From Chryseobacterium lactis (GTDB lineage: Bacteria > Bacteroidota > Bacteroidia > Flavobacteriales > Weeksellaceae): a stretch of DNA of 64,000 nt. Both the position numbers and the translations under genes were made by a program. The notes under the pieces are model-generated. The model was not told the DNA's origin and did not search any database. It saw only the letters and a program-made list of their open reading frames with translations. The stretch's first letter is position 1, and every line of letters begins with the position of its first letter. Positions 59,164 through 64,000 of the stretch are shown in pieces. Where the stretch lies: NCBI RefSeq assembly GCF_003815875.1, contig NZ_CP033924.1, forward strand, positions 248,001 through 312,000, in the 5' to 3' direction.

Positions 59164-60819
59164 TTATTTTTTCCCGATAAAATTCATAATATCTGTATTA
59201 AGCTGATCCGGTTTTTCAAAAGGAACCATGTGGGTAGTGTCTTTATAAATCTTCATTTCTGCATTGGGAATCTGTTTAGAAATAAACTCAGTGTGATCTG
59301 GTTTTATTACATCTCTGTCTCCTGCAATAACCAGAACCTGACTTTTTATTGTATTCAAATCATTTTTACTGATATGAGGTTCTGTAAGCATGATTTTTAA
59401 AAGCCGACGCTCATTTAATGTTTCAGCAGGACTTAATTGATTCAGCTGTGTCATCTGAGTTGTGAAACGTTCAATGAGTTTACTTTCTACCCCTTCAGGA
59501 AAGGCATTAGCTCCTATGGTGACCAATTTATTAAGGTGATCGGGATATTTCAAGGCAAATTCAAGCCCAGTGTTTCCTCCATCACTCCAGCCGACAATAT
59601 TAATTTTATCAAGCTTCAGATCGTCTGCCAATGCTTTTACATCATCTGCAAATAATCTATAGGTAAAATCTTTTTTGGAAATATCTTTACTTTTCCCCTG
59701 CCCTCTTGTATCTACTGCAATGACTTTATAGTGTTTGGAAAGTATGGGAATCTGCTGATAAAAATCTTTTATACTTCCCGAATTGCCATGAAGCAAAACC
59801 AAAGGTTCGCCTTCACCATACACTTCATAATAAAGGTCGGTATCTTTTAATTTCAGATATTTTCCTGCAGATTCATTTTTCCCAAATATAGATTGATCTG
59901 CTTCCTGTATATTTTTTGAGTTATCGGCAATCCAGCTCTGAGCCGCATCGTCGTCTGCGTAGCCACCATCATCATCCTTGGTATCTTTTCCGTTTTTATC
60001 CATTTTCACATCGATATTAATAGCCGGCGCTGCAATCGTCATTTTTTTCCAGTCGCCATAAAACTCTCTGATAAATCCTGTTTTAAATAACGCCGCACTG
60101 ATCTTAATATTTCCGTTAAATTCTTTTAAAAACTGAATTCCCACAAAAAACTTTCCTTTAATCCAGATGTTATGATCATTGACATCGAGTGTGTAAGTTC
60201 CGTCTTTAATCATATCTTCAGTAAGCCGAACGGTAATTTCTTCATCCAGGATATTTTTATCCGGGAAGCCATCTTTCTCACTGTAAATACTGTATCGCAT
60301 CAGAACCGGCTCTGTAGAGGTGTAACGAGCAATATTCAGGTTGATATTTCTGATTTTTGACCTTTTCTTAGCATTAAATTCTAATGCCGTTTCTCCCAGA
60401 AAATTATCTTTATTTAATTCAGGATTAACGGAATATAAAACATTTTTGGTTTTAGTATTAACACCCCAGTTTTTATCCACCAGTTTTTTAGGCTTAATTG
60501 CAATCTCCTTTATATTCTTAGTTTTCTCATTTAAAAATATCTTTTGCAGATGATGCGTCTTAAAATCCCGGACTGTCTCCTCATATACTTCATATCCCGG
60601 AACTTCAATTTTTACCTTTTGTAAGGGGTCTATATCGGAAAGGTCTATTGAAAAATTTCCATTGCCGTCAGAAATTGTTCCGGACGTTTTCTTTTCAACC
60701 CCAATTTTCACATAAGGAATAGGCTGGCTTTCATTTTTAGAAATAATAGTTCCGGAAATCACCTGGCCATTAAAGGCAGATACCGCAATAAGAAAGGGGA
60801 AAATACTAAGTTTTTTCAT
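59164..60819 (-). CDS. Fusion of carboxypeptidase-regulatory-like domain and alpha/beta hydrolase
   Basis: About 551 residues from ATG 60819. Signal peptide (about 1-17, ending AFNGQ), then a carboxypeptidase-regulatory-like beta domain (about 19-90: VISGTIISKNESQPIPYVKI and TISDGNGNFSIDL), a middle region of ~200 residues rich in beta strands, a Gly/Asp linker (about 275-300) and an alpha/beta hydrolase (about 325-551). Catalytic parts: GWSDGGNTGLEF (nucleophile Ser), AGDRDVIKPDH (Asp) and KDTTHMVPFEKP (His). Exported, target unknown. The combination is unusual to me. Convergent with the lysozyme gene. Confidence 0.82.
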   Translation of the reverse strand: MKKLSIFPFLIAVSAFNGQVISGTIISKNESQPIPYVKIGVEKKTSGTISDGNGNFSIDLSDIDPLQKVKIEVPGYEVYEETVRDFKTHHLQKIFLNEKTKNIKEIAIKPKKLVDKNWGVNTKTKNVLYSVNPELNKDNFLGETALEFNAKKRSKIRNINLNIARYTSTEPVLMRYSIYSEKDGFPDKNILDEEITVRLTEDMIKDGTYTLDVNDHNIWIKGKFFVGIQFLKEFNGNIKISAALFKTGFIREFYGDWKKMTIAAPAINIDVKMDKNGKDTKDDDGGYADDDAAQSWIADNSKNIQEADQSIFGKNESAGKYLKLKDTDLYYEVYGEGEPLVLLHGNSGSIKDFYQQIPILSKHYKVIAVDTRGQGKSKDISKKDFTYRLFADDVKALADDLKLDKINIVGWSDGGNTGLEFALKYPDHLNKLVTIGANAFPEGVESKLIERFTTQMTQLNQLSPAETLNERRLLKIMLTEPHISKNDLNTIKSQVLVIAGDRDVIKPDHTEFISKQIPNAEMKIYKDTTHMVPFEKPDQLNTDIMNFIGKK

Positions 60820-60967
60820 GTTAAAAGTTTGATGCAAACTTATCTATTTAGAACGATCAACATTCATAAGGCCTTATTAAATTTAATTCCTTTTTAGTTA
60901 AAGTTATTCTAAGTATTTTATGATTTACTGTTAAAACTCTAAAAAACATTTAAATAGCATTGTACTT

Positions 60968-61480
60968 CTATAGGATATTCATGATTTCTTCCCATGAATT
61001 TACTCTCTCATACGTTTCATCTTCTACAAATTCATTATGAGGCTGGGTAAAGATCAGTCGTTGTCCTGAAAAGTGATTTAAATTCTTCGGATAATCATCA
61101 ATCATAATATCTCCTGAAACGACTCTTTTGCTTCCGCAAAGAACAATTTGCTCCCAGGTAATGAATGGGAAATGCTCTTCCAGCCAGTCGTATTTTTCTC
61201 TTAAGCTGTTTGGGAATTCCATTCCTGCAGATACAATATATAATTCATATTTGTTGTTCAGGTATTCTATTGCCTCGCGACTTCCCTTCATAAGTGGTAA
61301 AGTTCTGAAAAACCCTACTTCATTTACATGTTTTTTCCCATTGGGAAATGCTTCTATTTCAGGTTTTCCGGCTAAATCACCGATTTGTATTTCGTTTCCT
61401 GAGTCTCTTTTTTCAAATTGTACCAGCTGATGATATACATCTGCCATTACCCCGTCCATATCGACAATTACTTTTTTCAT
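60968..61480 (-). CDS. 5'(3')-deoxyribonucleotidase, cytosolic type C-like
   Basis: 170 residues of the HAD superfamily. VDMDGVMADVYHQ is the catalytic Asp motif (Asp pair about residues 7 and 9), LMKGSREAIEYLNNKYELYIVSAG contains the second motif, and DIMIDDYPKNLNHF the last metal-binding Asp pair. It removes phosphate from dUMP/dTMP-like nucleotides in the family. Cytoplasmic, single gene. Confidence 0.87.
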   Translation of the reverse strand: MKKVIVDMDGVMADVYHQLVQFEKRDSGNEIQIGDLAGKPEIEAFPNGKKHVNEVGFFRTLPLMKGSREAIEYLNNKYELYIVSAGMEFPNSLREKYDWLEEHFPFITWEQIVLCGSKRVVSGDIMIDDYPKNLNHFSGQRLIFTQPHNEFVEDETYERVNSWEEIMNIL

Positions 61481-61637
61481 TTCTTCAAATCAGATTTTGT
61501 ATTATTTGTTATTGATCATTAGATCTTATCAAATTTACTGAATAGTTTTTTCAGACAACGGATCCAGTTTATTAAAAAATCATAAATATTCATTTTTAAT
61601 AAGAGTGCTTCGGAAAGTTTTTATGCCTGTATTTTCG

Positions 61638-61645
61638 TATTTTTG
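61638..61645 (+). promoter_or_regulatory. Minus-7 box (TATTTTTG) of the ABC-F gene
   Basis: Match to TAnnTTTG, about 39 bp before ATG 61685. Confidence 0.45.
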
Positions 61646-61684
61646 CCATTCAATTCAAAATCAAAATCAAACCATTAATTTCCA

Positions 61685-63580
61685 ATGAATTACGTTTCTG
61701 CCGAAAATCTTACCAAATCTTACGGTATCAAAGTTTTGTTCGAAAACATTTCTTTTCACATCAATGAAGGAGACAAAATTGCTATTGTTGCCAAAAACGG
61801 AAGTGGAAAATCTACCCTTCTTAAAATATTAATGGGTAAAGAAATTGCAGACAGCGGCGCTGCAATTATCAATAAGGATATTCAGGTAGTTCTGTTTGAC
61901 CAGGAAATCTATTATGACCCCAACCTGACTATTGATGAATTTATGATGACTTTGGATTCGGCACCTATTCTTGCGCTGAAAAATTATCACAAGTCTCTTC
62001 ATTCAACCGATAATTCTTTTATTGAAAAAGCGTTGGCTGACATGGAAGCTCACAAAGCATGGGATCTGGAAAATGAAATGAAACAAATTCTTTCCCAATT
62101 AAAGATCACGGATCTGGAAGCAAAAATGGGAACTCTTTCAGGAGGACAGATCAAACGTGTGGCCCTGGCAAAGCTATTGACAGAAACAAGAGCAGAACAC
62201 AGACATACTTTGTTGATCATGGATGAACCTACCAACCACCTCGACGTGGACATGGTAGAATGGCTTGAAAATTATCTGAATAAAGCAAAAATTACTTTAC
62301 TGTTGGTAACCCACGACAGATATTTCCTGGACAGCGTCTGCGATATTATCTGGGAAATGGAAGATGGAAATCTTTATACCCACAACGGATCTTATGCGAC
62401 TTACCTGGAAAACAAGATGATTCGTGAAGATAATTTGAATGCAACGATTGACAAGGCCAATAATTTATACAGAAAGGAACTGGAATGGATGCGAAGACAA
62501 CCAAAAGCCAGAACCACAAAATCAAAAAGCAGAATTGATTCCTTCTATGAAACAGAAAAAGTAGCTAAAACCGATACCAGACAAGAAGGATTGGAACTGG
62601 ATTTTGAAATGAAACGTCTGGGTAATAAAATTCTTGAATTAAAAAATATTGATAAAAGCTTTGGAAACAAAGTATTATTAACGGATTTCAGCTATCAGTT
62701 TCAGCGTGGAGAAAAAGTAGGTATTATTGGAAAAAACGGAGCCGGTAAATCGACTTTACTAAATATTATCCAGGGGTTTGAAAAGGCCGACAAAGGTGAA
62801 ATTGAAACAGGGGAAACCATTTCCTTCGGATATTTTTCGCAAAAAGGTCTTACTTATAAGGAAGACGAACGTGTTATTGATTTTATCAAGGAAATTGCAG
62901 AATTTTATCCTTTGGCTAATGGAAGAAGTTTGTCTGCCTCGCAATTCCTGAGATTATTCTTATTTGATGATCAAACACAATATTCTCCTATCTCAAAATT
63001 ATCCGGAGGGGAAAAAAGAAGGCTTCACCTGATGTATATTTTGTATCAGAATCCTAACTTCCTGATTTTTGATGAACCTACCAATGACCTGGATCTTCCT
63101 ACATTGACGGTTCTTGAAAACTTCCTGCAGCAATTCCAGGGATCTTTGATTATCGTTTCCCACGACAGATATTTTATGGACAGAATTGTAGATCATGTTC
63201 TGGCTTTTGAAGGAAATGGTAAAATAAGAGATTTCGTAGGAAACTTCTCAGAATACAGAGAGGCAAAAAGCAGAGAAGATGCTTTGGAGAAAAATACAGC
63301 CGCAAAAGCAGAATCTCCAAAAGAAATTGCTCCAACAGCGGAAAATATACCGTCTTCCAATACTAAAAAAAGAAAGTTGTCCTTTAAAGAACAGCGGGAA
63401 TTGGAAACCATCGAAAAAGAAATGCCTGAACTGGAAAATCAACGTTCAAAAATTCTTGATCAGCTTAATAATGAAACAGATTACGGAAAAATAGCCAAGC
63501 TCTCAGCAGAATTGGAAACAGTTTCTGAAAAACTGGAAAATCACGAGATGAGATGGCTTGAATTACAGGAAGAGCTTTAA
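61685..63580 (+). CDS. ABC-F family ATPase (Uup-like)
   Basis: 631 residues with two ABC domains and no membrane segments. Domain 1 (about 1-250): KNGSGKSTLLKILMG, LSGGQIKRVALAKLL, LLIMDEPTNHLD. Domain 2 (about 310-540): GKNGAGKSTLLNIIQG, KLSGGEKRRLHLMYI, FLIFDEPTNDLD. The linker (about 250-300) is charged, with RRQPKARTTKSKSRIDSF as in ABC-F proteins. A C-terminal coiled coil (about 575-631) fits Uup. ABC-F proteins act on ribosomes or on DNA/RNA intermediates; this is not a transporter. Not typed as an antibiotic-resistance subclass. Confidence 0.92.
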   Translation: MNYVSAENLTKSYGIKVLFENISFHINEGDKIAIVAKNGSGKSTLLKILMGKEIADSGAAIINKDIQVVLFDQEIYYDPNLTIDEFMMTLDSAPILALKNYHKSLHSTDNSFIEKALADMEAHKAWDLENEMKQILSQLKITDLEAKMGTLSGGQIKRVALAKLLTETRAEHRHTLLIMDEPTNHLDVDMVEWLENYLNKAKITLLLVTHDRYFLDSVCDIIWEMEDGNLYTHNGSYATYLENKMIREDNLNATIDKANNLYRKELEWMRRQPKARTTKSKSRIDSFYETEKVAKTDTRQEGLELDFEMKRLGNKILELKNIDKSFGNKVLLTDFSYQFQRGEKVGIIGKNGAGKSTLLNIIQGFEKADKGEIETGETISFGYFSQKGLTYKEDERVIDFIKEIAEFYPLANGRSLSASQFLRLFLFDDQTQYSPISKLSGGEKRRLHLMYILYQNPNFLIFDEPTNDLDLPTLTVLENFLQQFQGSLIIVSHDRYFMDRIVDHVLAFEGNGKIRDFVGNFSEYREAKSREDALEKNTAAKAESPKEIAPTAENIPSSNTKKRKLSFKEQRELETIEKEMPELENQRSKILDQLNNETDYGKIAKLSAELETVSEKLENHEMRWLELQEEL

Positions 63581-63589
63581 TAATAAAAA

Positions 63590-63719
63590 GTTATGAATTA
63601 TGAGTTGACAAGTCAGAGAGTTTGAGTTTCGGAGGGTTTGAGAGTAAAAAGACGAAAATATTTTACCATCAACCTATGAACTTAAAATTTAACCTTTCAA
63701 TCAACTCATAATTCACAAC
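63590..63719. repeat. Long inverted repeat between convergent genes
   Basis: GTTATGAATTATGAGTTGA (63590-63608) and TCAACTCATAATTCACAAC (63701-63719) match in 18 of 19 bases as inverted copies. The ~90 bp between contains GAGAGTTTGAGTTTCGGAGG-type repeats. It lies between the ABC-F gene and the oxidoreductase. Confidence 0.75.
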
Positions 63720-63726
63720 CTATTTT

Positions 63727-64000
63727 TTATAGGTGAATCACTTTTTCTTCTTTTGTACTTTCCAGAGAGGCATCGATAATTTTCATATTTTGGATAACTT
63801 CTATTCCGGGTGATGGTAAAGGATATCCAAAAACGATGTGTTCGTAGATTTGCTGATAGTAATCCATATAATTTCCTGCTTCACTGGATGTCAGGAGTCT
63901 TTCTGTTTCGGAGTTTTCATTTAAAATATTTAAAATTCCGTCTGCTTCCTTCAAAGGGTTAGTCCATTCTTTACCATAGACAGGAATTGCTCCGGCAACT
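63727..64000 (-). CDS. Gfo/Idh/MocA family oxidoreductase, C-terminal part (truncated by window)
   Basis: The last ~91 residues of the protein are visible; the frame stays open to the window end. The end TSSEAGNYMDYYQQIYEHIVFGYPLPSPG, followed by IEVIQNMKIIDASLESTKEEKVIHL, is the standard C-terminal helix pair of Gfo/Idh/MocA oxidoreductases, which use NAD(P) to oxidise or reduce sugars and inositols. The frame should not be started at the internal TTG (63954). Its partner genes are outside the window. Confidence 0.85.
   Translation of the reverse strand, partial: VAGAIPVYGKEWTNPLKEADGILNILNENSETERLLTSSEAGNYMDYYQQIYEHIVFGYPLPSPGIEVIQNMKIIDASLESTKEEKVIHL

Noticed and set aside
1..64000. Insertion sequences, integrases, prophage, toxin-antitoxin or defence genes
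   Set aside because: None of the predicted proteins shows transposase, integrase, phage, restriction or Cas motifs. Absence is limited to what can be read by eye.

Overview
The window looks like chromosomal DNA of a Flavobacteriia member (Bacteroidetes), most likely Chryseobacterium or a close Weeksellaceae relative. Supporting signs are the AT-rich sequence, promoters of the flavobacterial TAnnTTTG type (minus-7 box) without Shine-Dalgarno sites, type IX secretion (T9SS) sorting tails, a T9SS plug protein, GG-leader peptides that start MKNLKKL-like, and several intergenic repeat families typical of that group. No transposase, integrase, phage gene, rRNA or CRISPR array was seen. The species name is inference; no marker gene is present.

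Layout. 0-7 kb: end of a NifU-type gene, an FMN reductase and ferrochelatase; then a secreted M4 metalloprotease, the T9SS plug protein and an MBL hydrolase; then five tandem copies of a ~132-bp repeat (6.36-6.99 kb). 7-13.3 kb: a trehalose locus (TonB receptor, GH37 trehalase, MFS carrier) with a divergent AraC regulator. 13.5-21.5 kb: thioredoxin-like protein, then a TetR regulator and an RND tripartite efflux operon whose control region carries four copies of one palindrome and two 9-codon mini-ORFs. 21.6-25.5 kb: housekeeping genes miaA, yicC-like, gmk, nadA. 25.6-26.3 kb: three small Cys-rich GG-leader peptides. 26.4-33.7 kb: a threonine operon with a Thr-rich leader peptide (attenuator), thrA, thrB, thrC, then folB, a DUF4403 protein and an RDD protein, followed by tRNA-Cys.

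33.8-37.6 kb is the least ordinary stretch: small orphan genes, a lone glycosyltransferase and repeated hairpins, two of which are followed by a near-identical 15-codon micro-ORF. 37.6-43.5 kb: polytopic membrane protein, aroC, two thioredoxin-fold proteins, a YkvA protein and a fused OPRT-OMP decarboxylase (UMP synthase). 43.5-52.5 kb is cell-surface DNA: a barrel protein with a degenerate M1-peptidase-like front part, three T9SS cargo proteins in tandem and a 1075-residue outer-membrane protein. 52.6-64 kb: dusB, deoC with an Lrp regulator and an EEP-family protein, trmD overlapping a type II NADH dehydrogenase, a GH25 lysozyme, an unusual regulatory-domain/hydrolase fusion, a 5'-nucleotidase, an ABC-F ATPase and the end of a Gfo/Idh/MocA oxidoreductase.

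The genes form several linked themes: protein export through T9SS (plug plus at least four cargo proteins), trehalose uptake and cleavage, drug efflux with local repression, and amino-acid/nucleotide biosynthesis under attenuation or constitutive promoters. Functions are assigned from motifs and fold-level resemblance read by eye; no database search was run.
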